DNA of 7,786 bases from Bryobacterales bacterium (GCA_003164075.1 PLRZ01000676.1:9206-16991), one strand, 5' to 3'. Positions 1 through 6,051 are shown, counted from the first letter of the stretch. Numbers and translations: made by a program. Notes: a model not told the origin generated them from the sequence alone.

Positions 1-414
1 GAGGAAGGCATCGTTCCCGGCGGCGGCGTGGCTCTGCTGCGCGCGTCGAAGGCGCTGGCCGGTTTGAAGATGGACGGCGACGAGCAGATCGGCGTCAACA
101 TCGTGAGACGGGCCTGCGAAGAGCCGTTGCGCCAGATCGTTTCCAACTCCGGCACCGAAGGCGCCATCGTGGTGGAGAAGATCCGCGAGAACGACAATCC
201 GAACTTCGGATTCAACGCGCAGACCGACACCTATGAAGACCTGGTGAGCACGGGCGTCATCGACCCCACCAAGGTGACCCGCTCGGCGCTGCAGAACGCG
301 GCATCGATCGCATCGCTGATGTTGACCACGGAAGCCATGATCGCCGAGATCCCCGAAAAGAAGCCGGCTCCCGCCGGTGGACCGGGCGGTCACGGGCCCG
401 AGATGGATTACTAA
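1..414 (+). CDS. groEL: Chaperonin GroEL (Hsp60), C-terminal part, 5' end outside the window
   Basis: GroEL forms the 14-subunit cytosolic folding cage that works with GroES and ATP. The reading frame is open from base 1, and the visible 137 residues correspond to roughly the last quarter of the protein: the second intermediate segment and the C-terminal half of the equatorial domain. The fragment opens with [15 protein letters not shown], the conserved glycine loop near the nucleotide site. It continues through [10 protein letters not shown], and [20 protein letters not shown] carries the ATP-contacting Asp (codon 88 of the fragment, nt 262-264). The disordered tail is short and reads [12 protein letters not shown], not a run of GGM repeats. 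The start and any groES lie upstream, outside the window. A strong intrinsic terminator follows 37 nt after the stop. Identification is firm; whether this is the main housekeeping copy or one of several paralogues cannot be told here. Confidence 0.98.
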   Translation, partial: EEGIVPGGGVALLRASKALAGLKMDGDEQIGVNIVRRACEEPLRQIVSNSGTEGAIVVEKIRENDNPNFGFNAQTDTYEDLVSTGVIDPTKVTRSALQNAASIASLMLTTEAMIAEIPEKKPAPAGGPGGHGPEMDY

Positions 415-451
415 ACAGAACCGCGCGCGAAAGCAAGTGGTTGTCGGAAGG

Positions 452-490
452 CCGCGCCGCCCGGGAAACCGGGCGGCGCGGTCTTTTTTT
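452..490 (+). terminator. Intrinsic terminator of groEL
   Basis: A perfect 13-bp GC-only stem (452-464 paired with 469-481) is closed by a GAAA tetraloop (465-468). It is followed after 2 nt by seven T residues (484-490). It sits 37 nt after the groEL stop and is oriented to end plus-strand transcription, protecting the minus-strand toxin gene that converges on it. Confidence 0.95.
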
Positions 491-513
491 GCCCGGTCCG
501 GGCTCCCCACTTT

Positions 514-632
514 CAGAACTCCCGATGTCGTGGAATTTGCAGTGAGCCCGCAGGTGGGGCAGGCGGTGCTCGCCTGCCCCACCTGCGAAGCGCTCGCCAT
601 CTAAAGGAATGGCTCAGCCCATTTTCCCCGCC
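514..632 (+). repeat. Dispersed palindromic repeat, copy 1 (internally deleted form)
   Basis: It begins with cagaactcccgatgtcg, one mismatch from the terminal inverted repeat of copy 2, and can be followed to the run ending in ccccgcc near 632. Compared with the reverse complement of copy 2 it is nearly identical on both sides, but the whole central spacer and one palindrome arm are missing, as is the second terminal repeat. What remains in the middle is a perfect 17-bp stem (549-565 with 571-587) with a 5-nt loop, gtgct. The junction falls in the 9-mer cgcctgccc, which occurs twice in copy 2, so a deletion between short direct repeats explains this form. Confidence 0.88.
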
Positions 633-813
633 AGGCGGCGGCCCTCAAGGAGTGGCTGGACGGCTGGACGAGTGCCCCTTCCCCACCCTCGCCGCAGGGC
701 AGTAATCAGTTCGCGCTGGCTCGATGTTGCCCGCGGTTTTGAGTCGCATCCGACGATTCGCCAGCCAGGCCACTTGGCCGTCTAACGCGCGATCCACTGG
801 TTGGAAGCGAGCC

Positions 814-1215
814 TTATAGGATCGGGACCACGTTCAGGTTGTCGATCGCCGCATAATCGCGGAAATCCGTTGTCACTAAAGGACACTCCCATTGGCGGGC
901 GGCGGACGCAATCCAGGCATCGGCTGTCTGAATCCTCTGGCCGGCTCGCCGGCATTGATCCACCACTTCAGCCCAGATCGCGCACGTGCGCTCGTCGGGA
1001 TATAAGGTCAGGTACAGGGCCATGTGCTGTTCCAAAGCCGCACGTCGAGGCTCTCCCCAGTTATTGGCAGCGGGCCAGAGCGACAATTCAGCCCGGGTCA
1101 TGAAGGAGATCAACAACTGGTGCCCGGACACCGCGCCGATGCATGCCTGCCGTAACGAATGACGCCGGTTGAACAGGATCGATACGACATTGGTGTCAAC
1201 CAACAGAACGCTCAT
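814..1215 (-). CDS. VapC-like PIN-domain ribonuclease toxin
   Basis: This is probably a type II toxin: VapC-family PIN proteins are Mg-dependent endoribonucleases that cut tRNA or rRNA when freed from their antitoxin. At 133 residues it has the usual VapC length. The four acidic metal-binding positions are all recognisable: D7 in LLVDTNVVS at the N-terminus, E43 in TRAELS, D99 in QTADAWIASAA, and D117 in LVTTDFRDY. It should therefore be catalytically competent. The ATG at 1213-1215 overlaps the TGA of the upstream small gene (ATGA), the typical coupling of a toxin to its antitoxin. I see no good Shine-Dalgarno sequence at this start, which fits translation by re-initiation. The gene ends at 814, facing groEL, and has no clear terminator of its own. 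The PIN assignment is strong; a toxin role is inferred from family and gene arrangement. Confidence 0.9.
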   Translation of the reverse strand: MSVLLVDTNVVSILFNRRHSLRQACIGAVSGHQLLISFMTRAELSLWPAANNWGEPRRAALEQHMALYLTLYPDERTCAIWAEVVDQCRRAGQRIQTADAWIASAARQWECPLVTTDFRDYAAIDNLNVVPIL

Positions 1216-1394
1216 CCGGCGTCAGAGCGGACGGCCAACTCTTGATCGCGAAGCTCTCGAACCATTGCGTTGAATGCGTCGGCCTCGCACGGATCGCCGC
1301 CATCAGTCGGAGAGAAATCCCAGACCGGGGGCTTTAAGCCGGGAATAGATATGCTCGGCGCAACGAAATTTTGCGGATCGACCACATTCGCCAT
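1212..1394 (-). CDS. Small unrecognised protein, candidate antitoxin partner of the PIN toxin
   Basis: This is a 60-residue frame whose TGA overlaps the toxin ATG by four bases, the place where a VapB-type antitoxin would be expected. I do not recognise a family: no ribbon-helix-helix, AbrB or Phd motif is visible. The N-terminal half is rich in Pro and hydrophobic residues (VAPSISIPGLKPPVWDF). The second half is acidic and probably helical (EADAFNAMVRELRDQELAV), which would suit a toxin-wrapping segment. The chosen start is the ATG at 1392-1394. The frame stays open upstream to another ATG at 1542-1544, giving 110 residues, but that extension has no visible ribosome-binding site and no recognisable content. 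No clear Shine-Dalgarno sequence precedes the ATG at 1394 either. Coding status rests mainly on the overlap and on the toxin's need for a partner. Confidence 0.5.
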   Translation of the reverse strand: MANVVDPQNFVAPSISIPGLKPPVWDFSPTDGGDPCEADAFNAMVRELRDQELAVRSDAG

Positions 1395-1404
1395 ATATAC
1401 ACAG

Positions 1405-1432
1405 TTTATCCAATGACGAGCTTTGGTCCCAA
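1405..1432 (-). promoter_or_regulatory. Possible promoter for the toxin-antitoxin pair
   Basis: On the minus strand TTGGGA (1427-1432) and GATAAA (1405-1410) are separated by 16 nt. Each matches the sigma-70 consensus at four of six positions, in a locally AT-rich patch. The inferred start of transcription would lie at or just before the ATG at 1394, giving a nearly leaderless message, consistent with the missing Shine-Dalgarno sequence. The match is weak and could be chance. Confidence 0.2.
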
Positions 1433-1750
1433 GTTCATTTGGCCGCAAAACGCCCATTGCTCGGAAGTGGACGCCCAAACTCCCGCCATCTGGGAAGTTG
1501 CGCCCAACAAAGCAGCCCCGAAACTGGACCGCCGCCGAATTCACCTCGGCAAGCGGGCTTATTTCAACGCCTCTGCGTCCCCCTGGGGCCCACTCCAGCA
1601 GAGCCCGCCATCCCGGCGCCTAACAGGCCGGCGAGGGCGTCGGGGTCCGCCCCGCCAAAGCACACGGGGCCGCTCACCTGGGCGGCTTGCAGCACGCCTC
1701 ACGCGCCGCTATCCAACGGGCTACTGACGGCTCCGAGGTGGAGGGCGGCT

Positions 1751-1965
1751 CAGAACTCCTGATGTCGCCCCGCAATTTCGGCCCGGCGGGGAAAATGGGC
1801 TGAGCCATTCCCTTCGATGGCGAGAGCTTCGCAGGTGGGGCAGGCGGTGCTCGCCTGCCCGCCCGCGCTGAATTAAGCCCGCCGCTCGAATAGGATCCAG
1901 GGCAGGCGAGCACCGCCTGCCCCACCTGCGGGCTCACCGCAAATTCCACGACATCAGGAGTTCTG
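1751..1965 (-). mobile_element. MITE-like palindromic element, copy 2 (most complete)
   Basis: This is a 215-bp non-coding element bounded by perfect 17-bp terminal inverted repeats: cagaactcctgatgtcg at 1751-1767 and its complement at 1949-1965. Nested inside is a second perfect inverted repeat of 31 bp (1830-1860 with 1900-1930) around a 39-bp centre. Each of these arms contains the core hairpin cgcctgccc / gggcaggcg with a gtgct loop. The flanks read gcggct (1745-1750) and gcggtt (1966-1971), a possible six-base target duplication with one mismatch. It encodes no transposase, so if mobile it depends on an enzyme elsewhere. A related half copy and a deleted copy occur in the same window. 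Alternatively it is a fixed intergenic palindrome family with a structural role. Confidence 0.75.
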
Positions 1966-1994
1966 GCGGTTAGTGTTGGCTCCTGGCGCCCCTG

Positions 1995-2054
1995 ACGCGC
2001 CAGCGGCGCGTTTTGAAAATGCCGGCCGGGAAAGCAGTCAGTGGAGAGCCGGCA
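1995..2054 (-). terminator. Hairpins after the permease gene, possible terminator
   Basis: Read on the minus strand, TGCCGGC (2048-2054) can pair with GCCGGCA (2020-2026), and TTTT follows (2016-2019), 17 nt after the permease stop. The 21-nt loop is long for a terminator. A second tight hairpin (1995-2001 with 2005-2011, 3-nt loop) lies next to it and is followed by T residues only in the plus direction. The pair could form a weak bidirectional termination region. Confidence 0.3.
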
Positions 2055-2071
2055 GTCGTTTAGCCTCCCCC

Positions 2072-4495
2072 CTACTGGCAGCGAAGGGCGTCCAGAGGGT
2101 CCAGGCGGCTGGCGCGGCGGGCCGGCATGAGACAGGCGACAAGCGAAACCAACCCGAGAAGTGCGGCCACCACCGCGATGGTGAGCGGATCGCGGCCATC
2201 CACCTCATACAGCAGGCTGCTCAGGACGCGGCCGAAAGCCAGGGCCGCGGCGGCAGCGGCCAGCAGTCCGACGAGGACCGGCGCCATGCCCTGCCACACG
2301 ATCAGGCCGTACAGATTGCCGGCTCGTGCGCCCAGTGCGGCGCGGATTCCCAACTCCGCGGTGCGCCGCGCCACCGAATAAGATACTATCGCGTAGATTC
2401 CGAAGCTCGCGACCAACAGGGCCATCAGGGCAAATCCGCCGGCCAGAAGCATCTGGAAGCGGCGCGTGGCGACGCTTGCGTCGAACACCTCCGACATGGT
2501 GCGCATAGGCGGCGCCGGGACATCCGGGTCGGCCGCGTGGATGGCCGCGCGCAGTGCGCCGGCAATGGATTCGGGGGCCCCGGCGGCGCGCGCCACCAAC
2601 ACCGTCCGGTATGGCATCCAGTCCCAATAGCCGCGATACATCATCGCCGCCGGCGCCTGGTCCGCCTCGGCCCGAACGTCGCCGGCCACGCCGATCACTT
2701 CGAACCATTCGTCGTTCCCGCGCGTGAACCGGCGTCCTACGGGGTCCTGCCCGGGCCAGAGGGACGCCGCCAGGCGGCTGGAAATCACGGCCCGCTGGTG
2801 GCCGCGGTCGCCCTCGCTAAGAGGCCGGCCCGCGTGTAACGCAATACCCATGGTGCGGAAGAAATCGGGACTGACAAATCGCACATTCACCGGAAACTGG
2901 GGACTGGAGCCGCCATTGGTGGAAGCGCTGTCGATCCACGTTTCGCCCTGTAGGGGCAGGGCCGAAGAGATGGCCGCCGCCTGCACGCCCGCCTCGGTGG
3001 ACAGCGCGGCGAACAGCCTCCGGTAGAAGCCGTCGCGCGCCTCTTCCGGCTGATACTTGTCGCCCGACAAGCCTATGTCCACCGCCAGAACCGTGGGAGC
3101 GCGGAATCCCTTGTCGGTGCGGATCAGGCGCACGAAGCTGTTCAACAGCATTCCGGCGAGGATCAGCAGAACGGCGCTCAGGCCTACTTCGGAGGCCACG
3201 AGGATGCCTCGCAGCCGCATCGCGGCGGATGAGGCGGTGGCGCCGCGGGTAGCGGAACGTAGCGCGTCCTGTGGATTGCTGCGGCTGGCCCGCCAGGCGG
3301 GAAGAAATCCGAACAGGAGCGCGGCAGCGGCAACCAGCAGTGTGGCGAACCCCACCACCCGGCCGTCCAGCGCCACTTCGTCGAGCCGCGGAATGCCGGA
3401 AGGACCGTAGGCCTTCAGCAAGTCGATTCCGACGGCGGCGATGCCCGCCGCCAGGATGCCTCCGCCCAAGGCCAGCAGCAGAGATTCCGCCATGCCGTTA
3501 CGGATCAACGCACCTCGCGTGGCGCCCAGCGCCGCGCGCACGGCGAACTCCCGGCTGCGGCGCTCGCTGCGCGCCAGCAGAAGGTTGGCCAGGTTGACGC
3601 AGACAATCAGCAGCAGTGCCGCAATGGCGCCCATCAGCACCATGAGGCCGCGCCGGGACTTGCCGGCCACGGTCTCCAGCAGAGGAGTGGCCAGCGCCCG
3701 CAGGTTCATCTTCTGTCCCGCCATGGCTTCCATGCGCGCCTGCACGGCCTCCAGTTGGGACACCGCCTGTTCCCGCGAAGCTCCATGCCTCAGCCGCGCG
3801 ATCACGGCGTAATTGTGGGTGCCGAGCAACTGTCCCAACTCGTTCTTCGTGAAGACCTTGGGCACGAAGACTTCGGCGTGCGGCGCTACCGTCTGGCCGG
3901 TGGGGAAGGCGTTCGGGTCCGGAAAGCGGAAATCGGGCGCGAGAATTCCGACCACCGTGCGGGCACGGCCATTGAGTGAGATCGTGCGGCCCACCAGTGA
4001 GGGATCGGCCTGGAACCGGCGGCGCCACAGACGGTCGGTCAGAATGGCGACGGTGTCTTTACCCTCCTGCTCTTCGTCATCGCGAAAACCGCGGCCCAGT
4101 GCCGGTTGGACACCCAGAACACGGAAGAGGTTTGCCGACACGAGCGCCGCATCCAGGCGCTCGGGCTCTCCCCACCCGGTCAGGTTCAGCGTCCCCGGCT
4201 GGAACACGGACATACTCTCCAGCGAAGGGCACGACTCGCGCCACTCGACGAAGTGGCGGGCGTTGACGGGCAACGAAGGATACAGGTGGGCGACTGCGGG
4301 GACGACCTCGCGAATACTCACCAGGCGGTCCGGTTGCGCGTACCCAAGGGGCTTGAGCAGGACGCCGTTTACCAGCGAGAACACTACGCTGGTGGCGCCG
4401 AGACCCAACCCGAGCATGAGAATCGCCGGCATGGCGAATCCGGGCTCCTTTAGTAGAGACCGCACGGCGTGGTTGAGATCGCTCGGGAGCTTCAT
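2072..4495 (-). CDS. Duplicated MacB/FtsX-type ABC transporter permease (ADOP family)
   Basis: This is an inner-membrane permease of the MacB/FtsX superfamily, which couples a cytosolic ATPase to a periplasmic task such as macrolide, lipoprotein or peptide export. At 807 residues it is two permease units fused. The first TM (about 23-47) is followed by a large periplasmic MacB-type domain (about 50-280), then TMs near 283-307, 335-357 and 380-400. The second unit starts with a TM near 430-453, has its own periplasmic domain (about 465-680), and ends with TMs near 683-706, 732-756 and 772-792. Both halves carry the FtsX signature: SREFAVRAALGATR (314-327) and TAELGIRAALGARAG (712-726). Both also end in a matching motif, PAWRASRSNPQDALR (399-413) and PARRASRLDPLDALR (791-805). 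This matches the acidobacterial duplicated orphan permeases, which usually lack a linked ATPase, and none is seen here. The ATG at 4493-4495 is supported by a strong GGAGG. Substrate unknown. Confidence 0.93.
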   Translation of the reverse strand: MKLPSDLNHAVRSLLKEPGFAMPAILMLGLGLGATSVVFSLVNGVLLKPLGYAQPDRLVSIREVVPAVAHLYPSLPVNARHFVEWRESCPSLESMSVFQPGTLNLTGWGEPERLDAALVSANLFRVLGVQPALGRGFRDDEEQEGKDTVAILTDRLWRRRFQADPSLVGRTISLNGRARTVVGILAPDFRFPDPNAFPTGQTVAPHAEVFVPKVFTKNELGQLLGTHNYAVIARLRHGASREQAVSQLEAVQARMEAMAGQKMNLRALATPLLETVAGKSRRGLMVLMGAIAALLLIVCVNLANLLLARSERRSREFAVRAALGATRGALIRNGMAESLLLALGGGILAAGIAAVGIDLLKAYGPSGIPRLDEVALDGRVVGFATLLVAAAALLFGFLPAWRASRSNPQDALRSATRGATASSAAMRLRGILVASEVGLSAVLLILAGMLLNSFVRLIRTDKGFRAPTVLAVDIGLSGDKYQPEEARDGFYRRLFAALSTEAGVQAAAISSALPLQGETWIDSASTNGGSSPQFPVNVRFVSPDFFRTMGIALHAGRPLSEGDRGHQRAVISSRLAASLWPGQDPVGRRFTRGNDEWFEVIGVAGDVRAEADQAPAAMMYRGYWDWMPYRTVLVARAAGAPESIAGALRAAIHAADPDVPAPPMRTMSEVFDASVATRRFQMLLAGGFALMALLVASFGIYAIVSYSVARRTAELGIRAALGARAGNLYGLIVWQGMAPVLVGLLAAAAAALAFGRVLSSLLYEVDGRDPLTIAVVAALLGLVSLVACLMPARRASRLDPLDALRCQ

Positions 4496-4499
4496 ATGT

Positions 4500-4504
4500 C
4501 CTCC
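4500..4504 (-). promoter_or_regulatory. Shine-Dalgarno site of the permease
   Basis: On the minus strand GGAGG stands 4 nt before the ATG at 4493-4495, the clearest ribosome-binding site in the window. It fixes the permease start and thus the N-terminus MKLPSDLNHAVRSLLKEPGF, typical of the family. Confidence 0.85.
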
Positions 4505-4541
4505 AATCTAAAAGGACGCGGCAGTCCCCGGGATGTTAGTG

Positions 4542-4649
4542 GCCGCCCGCACTCAATCAGGCCCGCTGTTCGGATAGGATCGAGCGAAGGCGAGCACCGC
4601 CTGCCCCACCCGCGGGCTCACCGCAAGTTCCACGAGATCAGGAGTTCTG
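4542..4649 (-). repeat. Dispersed palindromic repeat, copy 3 (half element)
   Basis: This segment aligns to the right half of copy 2 (about 1858-1965), in the same orientation, and ends at the same terminal repeat: gagatcaggagttctg, one base different from the copy 2 end. The core hairpin sequence aggcgagcaccgcctgcccc is retained. Sequence equivalent to the left half and left terminal repeat is absent. It is more diverged than copy 1, suggesting an older or degenerate copy. It lies about 40 bp upstream of the permease ribosome-binding site and so could affect that gene's promoter region. Confidence 0.8.
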
Positions 4650-4687
4650 AATGCATAATGGAGCCTGCTCCGCGATCAAGCTCCGAA

Positions 4688-4709
4688 GGGTGACGCCCGG
4701 GTGACGCCC
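4688..4709. repeat. Tandem duplication of an 11-mer
   Basis: The 11-mer gggtgacgccc occurs twice with no gap (4688-4698 and 4699-4709). Two adjacent direct copies could be a slippage product or a paired binding site upstream of the permease gene. Nothing else supports a function. Confidence 0.6.
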
Positions 4710-4882
4710 TCCGATCGTTTCTTAGGGGCCGCGAAACAATAAGCTGACCAAATGTCTCGAACGTGCGCAATCGCTCCCTAACGGGGTGCCCTCTGGGCCC
4801 GGCTCTGTCAAATGCGCATACCGAGCCGCGCGCGTGAGCAAGCGGTTGGGTCTGAGTACACAGGATATTTTTTCGCGGCTTC

Positions 4883-5815
4883 TTACACCGGCCGCGCCAG
4901 CAGAGCGCCCCAGTTCAAACCGGCGCCGAAAGCGGCCATGACGATGGGAGCGGTTAGCGGCTTCTCGCACCCGCGCCACCACTCATCGGCGGCGATCGGC
5001 AAGGATGCCGACGACGTATTCCCATACTTCGCGATATTGCAGAAGAAACGCTCCGCCGGGGCGCCGACCGCTTGAGCCACGCGCGTCATCAGATTCAGAT
5101 TGGCCTGGTGCAGGAGGAACGTGCCGACCTCGCAAGCCTTCACACGATTGCGCTCCAGCACTTCGCCGATCGCCCGCGGGAGCTTCCGCGACGCTTGCAG
5201 GATGATCGTGCGGCCGTCCATATAGAGCGGGGCGTCGAAATCGAGGCGCAAGGCCTGGGCGAAATCGCCATCGGTCGCCAGGACCGAATCGACGATCTCG
5301 GCGAAGCCGGTGTCGTTACTCACCAGGCAGGCGCCCGCGCCATCGCCGAAGAGAATGGCGGTGTCCCGGCCGGCCGGGTGCATGCGCACCACACGCGACA
5401 TGATCTCGGAAGCCACCACCAGTACGTGGCCGTATCTCGGGGCCAACTGGGCGGCCAGCGCAATGCCGAACAGACCGCCGGCGCTGGCCATGGGCAGGTC
5501 GATGGCGGGCTTGCCGGCCATTCCGGCTGCCGCCGCGATAGTGGAGGCCGGACCGGGGAAGCGCTTCTCGGCCGAGCCGCTGGAGACAATCACGAAGCCC
5601 ACATCGGCAGCCGCGATGCCGGCGGCGGAAAGGCAATCTTTGGCCGCCGCAATACCCAGCGTGGCGACGGTCTCCCCCGGTCCGGCGAAGCGCCGCTGTT
5701 CGATGCCCGTGGCATGCAGCAGCCAGGCGGGATCGGCCCCCACCATGGGCGCCAGCGTTACGTTATCGACGATGCGGGCGGGCAGTGCCGACCCAAATGC
5801 GCGAAGGTAGGGCAC
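4883..5815 (-). CDS. KAS III (FabH-like) protein with serine at the nucleophile position
   Basis: Classical KAS III uses a Cys-His-Asn triad to condense an acyl-CoA with malonyl-ACP in the cytosol. This 310-residue protein has normal FabH length and motifs: AFGSALPARIVDN at the N-terminus, TGIEQRR (37-42), LFGDGAGAC (155-163), LLHQANLNLM (234-243, catalytic H236), YGNTSSAS (264-271, catalytic N266) and FGAGLNWGALL (296-306). The active-site block, DINAACSG in typical FabH, reads DLPMASAGG here: the cysteine is replaced by S111 (codon AGC, complement of 5483-5485). A comparable Cys-to-Ser KAS III, DpsC of daunorubicin synthesis, is acylated on serine and transfers propionate. I therefore infer an acyltransferase that loads or unloads the neighbouring carrier protein, not a chain-extending enzyme. 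The start is a GTG at 5813-5815, two nt after the carrier-protein stop, indicating translational coupling. Family assignment is firm, the function is inferred. Confidence 0.92.
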   Translation of the reverse strand: MPYLRAFGSALPARIVDNVTLAPMVGADPAWLLHATGIEQRRFAGPGETVATLGIAAAKDCLSAAGIAAADVGFVIVSSGSAEKRFPGPASTIAAAAGMAGKPAIDLPMASAGGLFGIALAAQLAPRYGHVLVVASEIMSRVVRMHPAGRDTAILFGDGAGACLVSNDTGFAEIVDSVLATDGDFAQALRLDFDAPLYMDGRTIILQASRKLPRAIGEVLERNRVKACEVGTFLLHQANLNLMTRVAQAVGAPAERFFCNIAKYGNTSSASLPIAADEWWRGCEKPLTAPIVMAAFGAGLNWGALLARPV

Positions 5816-5817
5816 GG

Positions 5818-6051
5818 TCAGGTCCGGCTCTGCAGATAGGCTTGGATACGCGCCACGGAATCGAACTTCCGCGGCGAGAGGTCGGAATCCGGAATCTTCA
5901 GCGAGAATTCTTTTTCCAGCGCCGTGACCAGGTCGGCGAGAGTGAAGGAATCGAGGATGCCCGATTCGAAGAGCGATTCCTCGGGCGTGGGGTCAATGGG
6001 CTTTCCAGCCACCTGTTTGACAATCTCAACGATCTTTGTCTGCGTGTCCAT
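5818..6051 (-). CDS. Acyl carrier protein (DltC/ACP-like)
   Basis: This is a 77-residue acidic four-helix carrier protein of normal ACP length. The phosphopantetheine attachment site is clear: LFESGILDSFTLADLV with S35 as the modified serine, inside the usual D-S-hydrophobic motif. The wording SGILDS is closer to DltC and amino-acid or specialised carriers than to the DSLD core of fatty-acid AcpP. The segment EFSLKIPDSDLSPRKFDSVARIQAYL (48-73) matches helices III-IV of the fold. The ATG at 6049-6051 is chosen because the ACP fold starts there. The frame remains open to 6333, but the upstream residues are the SGNH gene read in another frame. The gene overlaps the upstream SGNH gene by 26 bp and is followed after 2 nt by the KAS III gene, so the three are probably cotranscribed. 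It likely carries the acyl group handled by its neighbours; the identity of that group is unknown. Confidence 0.93.
   Translation of the reverse strand: MDTQTKIVEIVKQVAGKPIDPTPEESLFESGILDSFTLADLVTALEKEFSLKIPDSDLSPRKFDSVARIQAYLQSRT

Larger units (their letters stand above)
415..813. other. Gene-free interval between groEL and the PIN-domain gene
   Basis: This interval separates two convergent genes. It holds the groEL terminator and repeat copy 1 (514-632). The open frame at 377-604 (+) is built from the repeat and is not believed to be a gene. From 633 to 813 I see no convincing gene, RNA or terminator; only short open stretches occur, with no recognisable protein family. Confidence 0.7.
1395..2071. 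other. Gene-free interval between the permease 3' end and the small antitoxin-like gene
   Basis: Apart from a doubtful N-terminal extension of the small gene (to 1544), I see no believable gene here. It contains the weak promoter (1405-1432), unannotated sequence at about 1545-1750 with no recognisable feature, the full repeat element (1751-1965), and hairpins at the permease 3' end (1995-2054). Several frames of 90-120 codons are open here, but all overlap one another or are made of repeat sequence, as GC-rich DNA commonly produces. Confidence 0.65.
4496..4882. other. Gene-free interval between the KAS III gene and the permease
   Basis: It separates two minus-strand genes and should hold the end of the acyl-carrier operon and the promoter of the permease. 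It contains repeat copy 3 (4542-4649) and a short tandem duplication (4688-4709). No convincing intrinsic terminator follows the KAS III stop and I cannot assign a clear promoter for the permease. Short open frames on either strand have no recognisable family. Confidence 0.65.

Noticed and set aside
377..604. Plus-strand 75-codon open frame after groEL
   Set aside because: It overlaps the groEL end, runs through the terminator hairpin and then through repeat copy 1; the same peptide pieces recur wherever the repeat occurs.
1371..1762. Three overlapping plus-strand frames of 66-118 codons
   Set aside because: They overlap one another, have no ribosome-binding site or family motif, and are antisense to or beyond the small antitoxin-like gene.
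1674..1949. Minus-strand 91-codon open frame
   Set aside because: Most of it is repeat copy 2 read in frame; its N-terminus is the same repeat-derived peptide as in the frame at 377-604.
1973..2839. Plus-strand 288-codon open frame
   Set aside because: It lies antisense to the permease gene, has a low-complexity Arg/Gly/Ala/His composition and no family motif; it is a GC-rich shadow.
3813..4511. Plus-strand 232-codon open frame
   Set aside because: It is antisense to the permease 5' region, with Arg/Ser/Thr-rich sequence lacking any recognisable domain.
514..4649. CRISPR array
   Set aside because: The three repeat copies are widely spaced, differ in length, occur in both orientations and are strongly palindromic; there are no regular spacers.
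4824..4880. Hairpin agccgcg / cgcggct as terminator of the KAS III gene
   Set aside because: The 7-bp arms are separated by 43 nt, and no T-tract follows the hairpin on the minus strand.
5072..5839. Plus-strand 255-codon open frame
   Set aside because: It is antisense to the KAS III gene, whose minus-strand frame shows a complete set of FabH motifs.
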